Assembly (NCBI RefSeq): GCF_002795805.1
Contig: NZ_CP018799.1
Span: forward strand, 248,001-312,000
Origin: Mariprofundus aestuarium
GTDB taxonomy: Bacteria; Pseudomonadota; Zetaproteobacteria; Mariprofundales; Mariprofundaceae
DNA length: 64,000 bases
Direction: 5' to 3'
Positions 1 to 7,820 of this stretch are shown piece after piece (position 1 is the first letter of the stretch; each line of letters starts with the position of its first letter). Below the pieces are notes generated by a model that worked only from the letters and a program-made list of their open reading frames with translations, did no database searches and was not told the DNA's origin. Made by a program: the position numbers and the translations under genes.

Positions 1-447
1 TATGAGAAAGATCGATACAGCTTGTCCGCTGAAGAACTACTGGTCGACAAAGCGCAACTGCTCACCCTTACTCCGGTAGAGATGACCGTGCTTGTGGGTG
101 GCATGCGTGTGCTGAATAGCAACTTCGCTGGCAGTCAGCACGGTGCTTTCACCGACCGGCCGGAAGTGCTGAGCAACGACTTCTTCGTTAATCTACTCGA
201 CATGGCGACCAGCTGGAAAGCGAACGCTGACGATGAAAACCTATTTGAAGGCAGTGGTCGCGAGAGTGGCGAAGTGAGATGGAGTGCAACACGTGTCGAT
301 CTGATCTTCGGCTCAAACTCTGAGTTGCGCGCCTTGGCGGAAGTCTACGCTGCAGCTGACGCGCAGGATCGGTTTGTACATGACTTTGTGAATGCTTGGA
401 CCAAAGTGATGGATTTGGATCGCTTTGATCTTGCCAGAAACGCTTGA
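1..447 (+). CDS. katG: Catalase-peroxidase KatG, C-terminal fragment
   Basis: This is the last ~148 residues of a bifunctional catalase-peroxidase; the start lies outside the window and the frame is open from base 1. The sequence has the hallmarks of the KatG C-terminal, haem-less domain: a segment reading [16 protein letters not shown], the [11 protein letters not shown] block, and a final stretch with [18 protein letters not shown]. In the family this domain supports the active site of the N-terminal domain, and the enzyme removes hydrogen peroxide. The fragment ends at a normal TGA and converges on the secretin-like gene, 17 bp away. An internal TTG at 22 is not a real start, because the reading frame and the homology continue upstream of it. 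Confidence 0.93.
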   Translation, partial: YEKDRYSLSAEELLVDKAQLLTLTPVEMTVLVGGMRVLNSNFAGSQHGAFTDRPEVLSNDFFVNLLDMATSWKANADDENLFEGSGRESGEVRWSATRVDLIFGSNSELRALAEVYAAADAQDRFVHDFVNAWTKVMDLDRFDLARNA

Positions 448-464
448 TACAGCCTTTATTAAGG

Positions 465-1373
465 TTAACGGGTCATTCGCAGGCGAATGATAAACTCTCG
501 TTTGCCGACGGATGATTGCCCTGCAAGCAGGGCTGCACCTAATTTCCCCGCCTCACTGCTGGAAGCGGCGAGGGTGATGGTCTGATCCAGTGGCATCGTC
601 ACTTCTGTTGTAGCTCCTGCAATCTCAATCACCGGATTACCTTGCAGTTGTGGCACGGCGTTCAGGCGCATGTCGGCCTTGCCGGAAGGTGGGGTAGCTG
701 GGGTGCGTGCCGTGCCCATGTCGATGAGCATCTCATGGCGGCCGCTTACCTGTGGATCAAGCCGCTGCATCCACGGGGTAATGCGTACCCGTACCTGATC
801 GTTGCCGACAGGCCATGCGGTGACGGTGAATCCTGAGGTGATCGGAACCAATTCGACACTGTTGGCTTTAACAATACCGTAACCGCTGAGCCAGAGCTGG
901 GTTTCACGGCTGAACGAGCGGATCGTGCCTGTTTCTATGCTGCCGGGCCGTGCTGCGCTGATGCGTAGCTGGAACATCTGAGTGCTGCGCGATCGCTGCC
1001 TGTCGCTGTTCACGGCAAGCTGCACCCAGCCGCCAGGCAAGCTGCCAACAGTAGCTGCTCCGGAGAGCTGAGAGCCGTTAAGTTGAGTGCTGTTGAAATC
1101 CGCGAGTTCAACAATGGCAGAGTACTGGGGTGTCGACTGGTCCAGCTGCTTGAGTAGTGCCTTGGCCTTGTCGAGATGCTCCGTATCATCCTCGATGACA
1201 AGCCGGCGCTGGGATGGGAGCTCTATGACCTTTCCGGTGGCCGAGAGCTGACTCTGTACAACTTGAGCCGCCTCGCTGATGGGAAGCGAGTAGATATCGA
1301 TCACCTCGGTGGCAGCTCGGGCGGGTGCCGCTATACAGCAGAGAAAAAAGAGTCCGGCCAGTAGTTTTTTCAC
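465..1373 (-). CDS. Secretin-like periplasmic protein (short N1-type domain plus truncated secretin core)
   Basis: A 302-residue protein with a signal peptide (hydrophobic residues 4-18, cleavage near ARA-AT). Residues ~23-75 resemble the N1 (KH-like) ring domain of type II/III secretins: a short fold ending in LVIEDDTEHLDKAKALLKQLD, the usual Secretin_N layout. The rest (100-302) has secretin-like beta strands (VRVRITPWMQ, a TTEVTMPLDQTITLA segment, a final REFIIRLRMTR). At 302 residues it is much shorter than a pore-forming secretin (usually over 500), so it may be a minor or accessory pilus/secretion component. No pilus or T2SS genes are adjacent. The start overlaps the end of the downstream-lying transporter gene by 4 bp, so the two probably share a transcript. 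The family call is moderate; the function is unknown. Confidence 0.6.
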   Translation of the reverse strand: MKKLLAGLFFLCCIAAPARAATEVIDIYSLPISEAAQVVQSQLSATGKVIELPSQRRLVIEDDTEHLDKAKALLKQLDQSTPQYSAIVELADFNSTQLNGSQLSGAATVGSLPGGWVQLAVNSDRQRSRSTQMFQLRISAARPGSIETGTIRSFSRETQLWLSGYGIVKANSVELVPITSGFTVTAWPVGNDQVRVRITPWMQRLDPQVSGRHEMLIDMGTARTPATPPSGKADMRLNAVPQLQGNPVIEIAGATTEVTMPLDQTITLAASSSEAGKLGAALLAGQSSVGKREFIIRLRMTR

Positions 1374-2278
1374 GCGGAAAATTCCGGATGAACCTCAGTT
1401 AGGCTGGCCGGATCCTCATGGATAATCACCTCTGCACCCGGATACTCGGCAATCAGCAGGGCTTCAACTTCGTCTGCAATCGCATGGGCTCTCATGAGGG
1501 TTAAGCTGTCGGTCAGTTCAAGGTGAAGCTGGATAAATATGGTTGTTCCCGATTTGCGAGTGCGCAGATCATGCATGCCAAGGGTTTCCGGGTGTCCATG
1601 GACGATCGCCTTGATCTTCTGGCGCTCCTCGTCAGGCAACTCACGGTCCATCAGAAGATCGAGTGACTCCTGGGCAATTTCCCAGGCGCTGTAGAGAATA
1701 TAACCGGCAATTAGCAGGGCGAAGAGTGGATCAAAGCCTGCCCAGCCGTAGTAGGCCAGTAGCAGGGCGACGATAACACTGCCATTGACCAGCAGGTCGG
1801 TTTTGTAGTGCAGGCGATCAGCCTTGATCGCAGTGGAGTCGGTTTTGTTGATCACATGTTGCTGAAACGCCATCAAGCCAAGCGTGGCGATAATGGAGAC
1901 GATCATAATGGTTATGCCGATTGGCATCTCGCTAATGGGTTGCGGGTTCCAGAAGTGGGAGATGGCCTCAAGGAGGAGAAACAGGGAGGAGCCGGTAATA
2001 AAGGTGGCTTGCCCTAGGCCTGCCAGCGCTTCGGCCTTGCCATGTCCAAAGCGGTGCTGCTTGTCTGCCGGTGCAAGTGCATGGCGGACAGCAATCAGAT
2101 TAACCATGGAGGCCAGTGCGTCTAGGCAGGAGTCGATCAGCGTGGCCATCAGGCTGACCGAGTCGGTCATCAGCCAGGCAACGGCTTTACAGATAATAAG
2201 GACAACGGCGACCGATGTTGAGGCATAGGTCGCCAGCTTCATCAGGCGTGCTTTTTCCTCGGGGGAGGTCATATTCAT
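1370..2278 (-). CDS. Cation diffusion facilitator (FieF-like divalent metal efflux protein)
   Basis: A CDF-family antiporter that would export divalent metals (Fe2+, Zn2+ or similar) from the cytoplasm using the proton gradient. It shows about six membrane helices. The first metal-site helix carries an aspartate pair in DSCLDALASMVN, and the second carries H-x-x-x-D in LHYKTDLLVN. The cytoplasmic C-terminal domain has GMHDLRTRKSGTTIFIQLHLEL, typical of FieF, and ends near 290-300 residues as usual. A longer reading starting at 2377 would add a non-conserved leader; ATG at 2278 (or 2272, two codons later) gives the expected MNMTSPEEKARLMKLA start. The gene is followed by the secretin-like gene with a 4-bp overlap and is divergent from ampD. 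The metal specificity cannot be read from the sequence. Confidence 0.88.
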   Translation of the reverse strand: MNMTSPEEKARLMKLATYASTSVAVVLIICKAVAWLMTDSVSLMATLIDSCLDALASMVNLIAVRHALAPADKQHRFGHGKAEALAGLGQATFITGSSLFLLLEAISHFWNPQPISEMPIGITIMIVSIIATLGLMAFQQHVINKTDSTAIKADRLHYKTDLLVNGSVIVALLLAYYGWAGFDPLFALLIAGYILYSAWEIAQESLDLLMDRELPDEERQKIKAIVHGHPETLGMHDLRTRKSGTTIFIQLHLELTDSLTLMRAHAIADEVEALLIAEYPGAEVIIHEDPASLTEVHPEFSA

Positions 2279-2330
2279 GCGGAGATTCTGCCCTATTCTC
2301 AGGATGAATAAAGATGCAATCCCGGAATGA

Positions 2331-2918
2331 GTGGCAAAGGATGACATCGTTAAAGAGAGATACCATGATAGAGCCATGCGTGTATTGAATTCACCCCATC
2401 ATAATGCGAGGCCTGCCGAAATGCCGATTGATATGATTGTGCTGCATGCAATCAGCCTGCCTGCGGGGAAGTTTGAACTATTGCATATTGAGCAGCTGCT
2501 TATGGGAAGGCTTGATTGCACTGCACACCCCTCATTTGCCGACCTGCAGAACTTAAAGGTATCTGCCCACTTCGTGGTCGACCGCAAAGGGGTGATTGCG
2601 CAGTTTGTTCCGTGCCAACGTAGGGCGTGGCATGCCGGTGTGTCCCAATGGCAGGGGCAGGAGGGATGCAACGATTTCTCTATCGGTATTGAGATGATCG
2701 GCGATGAGCAGCATCCGTTTACACAGGCGCAATACCGCGAAACGGCACGCCTTTGCCGGGAGCTGATGCAGCGCTTTCCAGCAATTGGGCGGCACCGTAT
2801 TGTGGGGCATAGCGATATTGCGCCGGGGCGCAAATGGGATCCTGGAAAACAGTGGGATTGGGCGAAATTTGATCGTTCCCTGCATCGAATCCGGCGACTG
2901 AACCTGGAGGTTATATGA
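2331..2918 (+). CDS. ampD: 1,6-anhydro-N-acetylmuramyl-L-alanine amidase AmpD
   Basis: Cytoplasmic zinc amidase of peptidoglycan recycling. It removes the stem peptide from 1,6-anhydroMurNAc-peptides taken up by AmpG. Family features are all present: the SPHHNARP opening, the first zinc histidine in MIVLHAISLP, the VSAHFVVDRKG strand, the WHAGVSQWQG block, and the C-terminal zinc pair in IVGHSDIAPGRKWDPG. The length (about 180-195 aa) matches the family. The start is uncertain: GTG at 2331 gives the longest form, while ATG at 2376 gives MRVLNSPHHN, slightly shorter than E. coli AmpD; neither has a strong ribosome-binding site. The stop overlaps the start of the Crp/Fnr regulator (ATGA), so the two genes are translationally coupled. 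Confidence 0.93.
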   Translation: MAKDDIVKERYHDRAMRVLNSPHHNARPAEMPIDMIVLHAISLPAGKFELLHIEQLLMGRLDCTAHPSFADLQNLKVSAHFVVDRKGVIAQFVPCQRRAWHAGVSQWQGQEGCNDFSIGIEMIGDEQHPFTQAQYRETARLCRELMQRFPAIGRHRIVGHSDIAPGRKWDPGKQWDWAKFDRSLHRIRRLNLEVI

Positions 2919-3577
2919 CAACAAACGGATGGCTCTCTCTTTTTCCGTCGCTCAAGGGGTTATCTGATGCGGTAAGCCGTGAGCTTGTGGCGCTAGTGCC
3001 AATGAGGGTTCCCAAAGGTACCGTGCTGTTTCGCGATGGTGATGCTTGTCAGGGTTATGTATTTGTCCTTAATGGCTCAGTGCGAGTGCAGAAGATGGAT
3101 GTGGAGGGGCGCGAGATCGTGCTCTACCGGGTGGAGGATGGGCAGACCTGTATGCTGACCAGTGCCTGTCTGCTCGGAGATAAACCTTATCCTGCTGAAG
3201 GCATTGCAGAGGTAGAGACGGAGCTGGTGCTGATTCCAGCCGGTCGCTTTGATGAACTTCTCGCCAACAGCGAATTCCGCAAGTTTGCTCTGAGCATGAT
3301 CTCCGATCGTATCGCTGACCTGATGGCACTGATTGAGGATGTTGCATTCGGGCGCATGGACGTTCGCCTTGCCCGCCGCCTGCTGGAGCTGGATGACGGT
3401 AGCCATACATTGCGTCTGACGCATCAGCAGCTTGCTACCGAACTGGGCACTGCGCGCGAGGTGGTAAGCCGAATCCTCAAGGATTTTGAACGTCGTTCGT
3501 TTGTGATGCTCAAGCGTGGCGAAGTGGGGCTCTCCGACCTTTCAGCGATGAAGCGACTGGCGACTGAAGATTTGTGA
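2915..3577 (+). CDS. Crp/Fnr-family transcriptional regulator
   Basis: A 220-residue regulator. Residues ~20-130 form a cyclic-nucleotide-binding-type beta roll (GYVFVLNGSVRVQK, EIVLYRVEDGQTC). A long dimerisation helix follows at 120-150, and a winged helix-turn-helix at 165-215. The recognition helix reads AREVVSRILKDFE. It keeps the Arg-Glu...Arg spacing of CRP (contacts TGTGA half-sites), and the E-x-x-S-R spacing also fits FNR. There is no N-terminal cysteine cluster for an Fe-S sensor; two cysteines lie in the beta roll (MLTSACLLG and the earlier DACQG). The effector is therefore unknown. It is coupled to ampD upstream. A GTGA...TCAC palindrome overlaps its stop codon and may be its own target in front of the next gene. 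Confidence 0.88.
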   Translation: MTTNGWLSLFPSLKGLSDAVSRELVALVPMRVPKGTVLFRDGDACQGYVFVLNGSVRVQKMDVEGREIVLYRVEDGQTCMLTSACLLGDKPYPAEGIAEVETELVLIPAGRFDELLANSEFRKFALSMISDRIADLMALIEDVAFGRMDVRLARRLLELDDGSHTLRLTHQQLATELGTAREVVSRILKDFERRSFVMLKRGEVGLSDLSAMKRLATEDL

Positions 3578-3614
3578 CAATATCACGGAACAATAATATC
3601 AAGAGGCATACTAT
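3574..3614 (+). promoter_or_regulatory. Candidate Crp/Fnr-type operator and -10 box
   Basis: The palindrome GTGA-N5-TCAC occupies 3574-3586. A -10-like TACTAT sits at 3609-3614. If transcription begins near 3621, the palindrome is centred close to -41, the classic class II activator position. The regulator gene just upstream has a CRP-like recognition helix. The half-site spacing is one base shorter than in the E. coli CRP site, so this is a suggestion rather than a firm call. Confidence 0.4.
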
Positions 3615-3652
3615 CGCCCCATCAGTAAAGGGATAACCTGAGGAGGTTAGAA

Positions 3653-3862
3653 ATGAAAGCGAATGTAGGATCGATTGACCGTATTTTACGTCTGGTGGCA
3701 GGCGCGGCAGTGATTGCCTTGGGTTATATGGGTGGCCTGGAATCACCATGGAATGTGGTGGCAATAGCTGCAGGAAGTGTGTTTGTACTGACTGCACTGA
3801 TTAAATTCTGCCCGCTTTACCCCATCCTGAGCATCAATACCTGCGGTAAGAAAGCGGACTAA
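3653..3862 (+). CDS. DUF2892 family inner-membrane protein
   Basis: A 69-residue protein matching the DUF2892 (YgaP-like membrane) family. It opens with NVGSIDRILRLVAGAAVIALG, has two hydrophobic segments (about 11-27 and 35-50), and closes with the family motif CPLYPILSINTC. In other bacteria this domain occurs alone or fused to rhodaneses and lies near sulfur or redox genes; its biochemical role is not established. The start is secure: a strong GAGGAGG-type ribosome-binding site lies 6-8 bases upstream. The gene has its own likely promoter next to the palindrome at the end of the Crp/Fnr gene, and a clear terminator follows 22 bp after the stop, so it is probably a single-gene transcript. 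Confidence 0.88.
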   Translation: MKANVGSIDRILRLVAGAAVIALGYMGGLESPWNVVAIAAGSVFVLTALIKFCPLYPILSINTCGKKAD

Positions 3863-3883
3863 AGGTAAGCTTGTTTGATAGCA

Positions 3884-3908
3884 ACGGCCCTTCGGGGCCG
3901 TTTTTTTT
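3884..3908 (+). terminator. Rho-independent terminator after the DUF2892 gene
   Basis: A perfect 7-bp stem (ACGGCCC/GGGCCGT) closes a TTCG tetraloop and is followed by eight T residues. Its T run slightly overlaps the end of the convergent rlmN gene. Confidence 0.92.
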
Positions 3909-4974
3909 ATCTGGAGTGTGGTGTGCGCAGTCGTTTTTTCAGCACTTCAGTTTTTAACTGGCCGCAGGCAGCCGAGATGTCGCGACCTCGGGATGAGCGA
4001 ACCACGGCGATGATATTCGCTTCAACCAGTATGTCGCGAAAGGTGGAAACTGCGGTATCGGAGGGGCTCTTAAAGGCTGATCCCGGGAAGGCGTTAAACG
4101 GCAGCAGATTCACAGTGCATCCCATCCCATCCACCAGCTGACATAGCCGTTTGGCATCTTCAATGCTGTCATTCACACCAGCCAGCAGCACATATTCGAT
4201 TAGTACCCGCTTGTTGCCGCGCGCTTTGATGTAGTCGCGAATTGCATGCAACAGCTCAAGAATCGGGTACTTGCGGTTGATCGGGATCACCCGGTCACGA
4301 ACTTCATCGGTCGTCGCATTCAGTGAAACAGCCAGATTGCAGGGTAGCTTATCCTCAATCATTTTGTAGATGCCCGGCACCAGTCCAGAGGTGGAGAGGG
4401 TGATACGGTTGGGCGAGAAGGCCATGCCTTTTGGGTCAGAGGCGATGCGTACAAATTTTGCCACTTCATCGTAATTGTGAAATGGCTCGCCCATGCCCAT
4501 CAATACCAGGTTGCGAACCTGACGGTTGCCTATCTTCTGCCCCATCATCACCTGTGCCACCATCTCGGCGGTGGAAAGATTGCGGGTCAGCCCCGCTGTT
4601 GCGGTCAGGCAGAAGGTGCATCCAACTGCACAGCCAACCTGCGTGGAGATGCACTGGGTAAGCCTGCCCGGCCCCTGAATCAACACCGTCTCCACTTCTT
4701 TGCCGTCTGCCATCTTCAACAGCAGCTTGCGCGTTCCATCCTCAGCCTGCTGCAGGGCTGTGCATTCCGGTTCAAAGGTAGTGGCATGTTCCGCAAGATA
4801 GTTGCGCAGCACGGTGGGGAGCTCAGGGATGGCCGTTATGTCACTGTTATAGTGGCGGAACAGGGAGGCAATAATGCGCTCTGCATGCACCGGCTTGGCA
4901 CCTGCATCGTGGCAGAGCTGAACAAGCTGTTCATGACTCATACCGATCAGTGGGGGAAGGTTTTTTTCAGTCAT
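3907..4974 (-). CDS. rlmN: Dual-specificity 23S rRNA/tRNA adenine-C2 methyltransferase RlmN
   Basis: Radical SAM enzyme that methylates C2 of A2503 in 23S rRNA and A37 in some tRNAs. The [4Fe-4S]-binding motif C-x3-C-x2-C is visible in VGCAVGCTFCLTATAG. It is followed by family blocks RNLVLMGMGEPFHNYDEV, ITLSTSGLVPGI and LAVSLNATTDEVR. The C-terminal SSRGRDISAACGQL carries the second catalytic cysteine. The protein is about 355 residues, the usual size. A longer reading from 5010 would start inside a terminator hairpin; ATG at 4974, giving MTEKNLPPLIGMS, is the sensible start. The gene follows the ferredoxin gene with a terminator between, so it needs read-through or a promoter very close to its start. 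Confidence 0.95.
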   Translation of the reverse strand: MTEKNLPPLIGMSHEQLVQLCHDAGAKPVHAERIIASLFRHYNSDITAIPELPTVLRNYLAEHATTFEPECTALQQAEDGTRKLLLKMADGKEVETVLIQGPGRLTQCISTQVGCAVGCTFCLTATAGLTRNLSTAEMVAQVMMGQKIGNRQVRNLVLMGMGEPFHNYDEVAKFVRIASDPKGMAFSPNRITLSTSGLVPGIYKMIEDKLPCNLAVSLNATTDEVRDRVIPINRKYPILELLHAIRDYIKARGNKRVLIEYVLLAGVNDSIEDAKRLCQLVDGMGCTVNLLPFNAFPGSAFKSPSDTAVSTFRDILVEANIIAVVRSSRGRDISAACGQLKTEVLKKRLRTPHSR

Positions 4975-4979
4975 AGCAA

Positions 4980-5016
4980 TAAAAAAACGCATGTGCAGTT
5001 GCCCGCACATGCGTTA
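4980..5016 (-). terminator. Rho-independent terminator after the ferredoxin gene
   Basis: On the minus strand an 11-bp stem (AACGCATGTGC with its complement) with an 8-base loop is followed by seven T residues. It lies between the ferredoxin stop (5038) and the rlmN start (4974). Confidence 0.9.
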
Positions 5017-5037
5017 AGAAGTTCAATCCTTCTGAGA

Positions 5038-5382
5038 TCAGAGGCCGTATTTGGCCTTGTTGGTTGCGACCTCTTCAGCCGATGGTGGCGTGTGATCCTT
5101 TACTTCGGCCAGGTCAAACAGGTCGCGTTCATCGTCACACAGTTCATTCAGTGCGATGTCGGACTCGAACACTTCAGGCACGTCCTCTTCAGGGTAGATC
5201 GCTTCCCATGGGCACTCCGGCTCACAGACAGCGCAGTCGATGCACTCTTCCGGAGAGATATAGAGCATATTCGGGGTCTCATCAGAGATATCTTTTGGCT
5301 GATAGAAACAGTCGACCGGACATACCGCAACGCATGCGGTATCTACACAATCCTTACACAGCTGGGTGACTACAAATGCCAT
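5038..5382 (-). CDS. fdxA: FdxA-type 7Fe/8Fe ferredoxin
   Basis: A 114-residue soluble electron carrier. Cysteines at 9, 12, 17, 21 and 25 and a second set at 47, 50, 53 and 57 ([12 protein letters not shown]) match the FdxA family, which holds one [4Fe-4S] cluster and one [3Fe-4S] or [4Fe-4S] cluster. The long acidic C-terminal tail after residue 60 is also typical. The start is well supported by a GAGGTAA ribosome-binding site seven bases upstream. It appears to be monocistronic, with its own terminator directly downstream. The redox partner cannot be told from the neighbours. Confidence 0.94.
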   Translation of the reverse strand: MAFVVTQLCKDCVDTACVAVCPVDCFYQPKDISDETPNMLYISPEECIDCAVCEPECPWEAIYPEEDVPEVFESDIALNELCDDERDLFDLAEVKDHTPPSAEEVATNKAKYGL

Positions 5383-5451
5383 GGGTTATTACCTCACTCA
5401 CAAATTCGGCGCGCAGACTAACAAGGGCAAGCGAATATGGCTATATGCTGA

Positions 5452-7383
5452 TCAGCGAACCTCGCTCAGGCTTACTTTCTTCACACCACCGATGCGCTCT
5501 ATCAGGCTGGTTGGCACTTTCTCCTGACGCCACTCATAGACGGCAATAAAGGCCATGACCTGCTGCACATAACGGCGCGTTTCATTGAATGGAATGCCTT
5601 CCACCCATGATTCCGCACCGTCGAAAGGGGTGCGCTTTACCCAGAGTGAAACCCGGTGGGGGCCTGCATTGTAGGCGGCTGCAGCGAGAGCGAGGTTGCC
5701 GAACCTCTCGTTCATCTCCGCCAGATAGGCTGAGCCCAGCCGCACATTAACCTTAGGAGAGAAGAGGTCGGAGTGGCTTGATCCAAGATTAAGTTTTTTA
5801 GCTACACCGCGAGCGGTTCTTGGCATCAGCTGCATTAACCCTTTAGCTCCAACGTAGGATGTTGCCTGCCGGTTAAATGCGGACTCCTGACGGATAATGC
5901 TCCAGATCGAGGCGGTGGTGAGGCCACTCTCATTCGAAGCTTCTGAAACAGCGCCCTCATATCCGAGCGGAAACCGTGCAACAAGCGCATCATTCTCATC
6001 GGCTTTATAGGCTGCGCGAATTGCCTGATCATACCAGTTCCACTCTGATGCAAGCGTGGCGGCCGCACGCCATATGGCTCTGCTCTTGCCATGCAAAGCC
6101 ATGTTCCATTCGCGACTTGCTTTGTTTGCATTGTCGAGCTGCAGCCATTCATAGGCGCGCTGAATGGCTGGCAGTTGGGAAATCATCTTGATATCTTCGG
6201 GGGAAGATTCGATCCCACTGTTGTTGAACTTTAGGGGAACCCCAAGCCGTTCGCTGGAAAGAAAGCTGTAATAGCCACGGTCATTTGCCAGCAGCAGGTA
6301 GAGTGGTCTGGCCAGTTCACTGCGCCCTGTCATCTCCAGCGCACGCGCCTTCCAGTAGAGCCAGCTACTCAGTTGCCGCTCCTCAGTGGGCATGCCATCA
6401 ATGACGGCAAGTGTTTTTTTCCAGTCGTGGTGCAGGATGTAAATGCGGGCCTGCCAGCTGCGCGTCTCGTCAGACTGTTGCGATTCGGGCAGCTGACTTA
6501 ACCATTCACCTGCCTCAAGCATGTGCTGCCTTGCCGCTCGTAGCGCGAGCTGGCGCTTCAACATGGCCAGTTTCTCTTCTGCAATGGTAACTTTTGGGGA
6601 AAGTTCCAACAGCAGATGCCACGCTTTGCCTGCATCGGAGCGGGCCAGTCGGATTAGCCCGTCATTGAGAATCAGTTCGGCTGTTAGAGGGTCAATATTT
6701 TCAGGCCATTGATTGAGCATCTTTTCAGGTTCGTGCTGAACCTGCTGCCAGTAAGTTATCAGTGGCTGTATCTCTTTAGGCAAGTGGAGTGCTTCGCGCT
6801 TAATCTTTTTCCATTTGCCATGACGGGCATAGTTGCCGATGCGCTGCCAGCGCTCATCCAGGGTTGGATGGCCTGCCTTTTTCCAGTTTCGATGAAGCTT
6901 CTCAGTGAAGGTGCTTATTTTTTTGTCTTTAATCCAGTGCGAGGAAAATAGTGCAATAGCCTGCTTGTTTTTGCCACTGTGCCAGGTTGCGACCATAGAG
7001 GTCTCCGGCAGGCGAGCCCGGTCTTGCGGATGGGCATCAAACAGCTTTATGACCTGCTCCCATTCGCCGTGTTTAGCCAGATATTTAAGCCAGGCTAAAC
7101 GCAGACTAGGCGATTCCGGAATCTCTGGATATTGTTTCAGCGTTTGCTCTACAAGCTTGTCATTACCCCTCTCAAGGGTTTTACGGGCCAGCCAGATATC
7201 GAGATAGGGGGTTAGTGGATAGTTCTCCAGCTGTGCTCTAAGCGACTTGAATGATTGCTCATCGCTCTTGTTCAGGGCTAAGCGCGCCTGTTCAAACCAC
7301 TCCCGATTTTGAGTCGGAGTAGCAGCCTGCGCAATAGAAGCGCAGAGAAAAAATATGGTAAAAACCAGTCCTGCAGCCCGCAT
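5452..7383 (-). CDS. slt: Soluble lytic murein transglycosylase (Slt70-like)
   Basis: Periplasmic enzyme that cleaves the MurNAc-GlcNAc bond of peptidoglycan and leaves 1,6-anhydro ends, which AmpD (encoded upstream) later recycles. It has a signal peptide (MRAAGLVFTIFFLCASIAQA) and a long alpha-helical superhelical domain with TPR-like repeats up to about residue 450. The C-terminal catalytic SLT domain shows the catalytic glutamate in IIRQESAFN, GLMQLMPRTA, and the AYNAGPHRV motif. The length of ~643 residues fits the Slt70 family. The start at 7383 has a GGAAGGG ribosome-binding site; the longer reading from 7485 is unlikely. It lies 119 bp below the last gene of the cobalamin operon and is probably transcribed separately. 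Confidence 0.93.
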   Translation of the reverse strand: MRAAGLVFTIFFLCASIAQAATPTQNREWFEQARLALNKSDEQSFKSLRAQLENYPLTPYLDIWLARKTLERGNDKLVEQTLKQYPEIPESPSLRLAWLKYLAKHGEWEQVIKLFDAHPQDRARLPETSMVATWHSGKNKQAIALFSSHWIKDKKISTFTEKLHRNWKKAGHPTLDERWQRIGNYARHGKWKKIKREALHLPKEIQPLITYWQQVQHEPEKMLNQWPENIDPLTAELILNDGLIRLARSDAGKAWHLLLELSPKVTIAEEKLAMLKRQLALRAARQHMLEAGEWLSQLPESQQSDETRSWQARIYILHHDWKKTLAVIDGMPTEERQLSSWLYWKARALEMTGRSELARPLYLLLANDRGYYSFLSSERLGVPLKFNNSGIESSPEDIKMISQLPAIQRAYEWLQLDNANKASREWNMALHGKSRAIWRAAATLASEWNWYDQAIRAAYKADENDALVARFPLGYEGAVSEASNESGLTTASIWSIIRQESAFNRQATSYVGAKGLMQLMPRTARGVAKKLNLGSSHSDLFSPKVNVRLGSAYLAEMNERFGNLALAAAAYNAGPHRVSLWVKRTPFDGAESWVEGIPFNETRRYVQQVMAFIAVYEWRQEKVPTSLIERIGGVKKVSLSEVR

Positions 7384-7428
7384 TTTTCGCCCTTCCAGGG
7401 AAGTTGCCCTTGATGCGAGCTTAGTTGG

Positions 7429-7461
7429 CTTTCTTTGATTTCGCCAGTGGCGGCAAGAAAG
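7429..7461. repeat. Hairpin with CTTTCTT arms and CGCC/GGCG core
   Basis: An imperfect inverted repeat in the gap between the [2Fe-2S] protein gene and slt. Outer arms are CTTTCTT and AAGAAAG, inner arms CGCC and GGCG around AGT. A similar arrangement (TTCTT, CGCCAG, CTGGCG, AAGAA) occurs at 43691-43727. It has no T run in either direction, so it could be a dispersed palindromic element, a transcript-stabilising hairpin or a weak terminator. Confidence 0.4.
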
Positions 7462-7502
7462 TGTGAATAAGCGCATCCATTTCACCCGTGATAGCTAGAG
7501 CC

Positions 7503-7817
7503 TTACATCTTATAAAAAGCGAACTCTTCTACGACCTTACCACCACGGAAATGCTCATCGATAATGCGGTCAATAGCACTCTGGTTGAGGTTGCAGTACC
7601 AGACCCCTTCGGGATAAACGACCATGATTGGCCCTTCAGCGCAAACGCCGAGGCAGCCAGCACGGTTGACGCGTACGGCATCGGGATCGCCAACAATGAG
7701 CCCTGCTGCAGCCACCTTCTCTTTCAGGTAATTGAGTAGTGGCAGGTTTTCTCCGCAGCTTTTGCCGCAGCACATAATGGCATGGCGTTTGTAGGGCATC
7801 ATCATCGGTTTAGGCAT
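7503..7817 (-). CDS. Thioredoxin-like [2Fe-2S] ferredoxin
   Basis: A 104-residue protein of the thioredoxin-fold [2Fe-2S] ferredoxin family. The four cluster ligands can be seen as CCGKSCGEN near the N-terminus and CLGVC in the RAGCLGVCAEGP motif, followed by a GVWYCNL strand. Family members transfer electrons; in several proteobacteria one lies next to cobalamin genes. Here it begins three bases after the cobA stop, so it is almost certainly the last gene of the cobalamin operon. A role in reducing a corrinoid or cobalt intermediate is an inference from position only. Confidence 0.82.
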   Translation of the reverse strand: MPKPMMMPYKRHAIMCCGKSCGENLPLLNYLKEKVAAAGLIVGDPDAVRVNRAGCLGVCAEGPIMVVYPEGVWYCNLNQSAIDRIIDEHFRGGKVVEEFAFYKM

Positions 7818-7820
7818 GGT

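Noticed and set aside
4477-5421. Long plus-strand open frame (314 codons) opposite rlmN and the ferredoxin gene
   Set aside because: It lies antisense to two clearly conserved genes, shows no recognisable family and crosses the rlmN/ferredoxin gap; a shadow frame.
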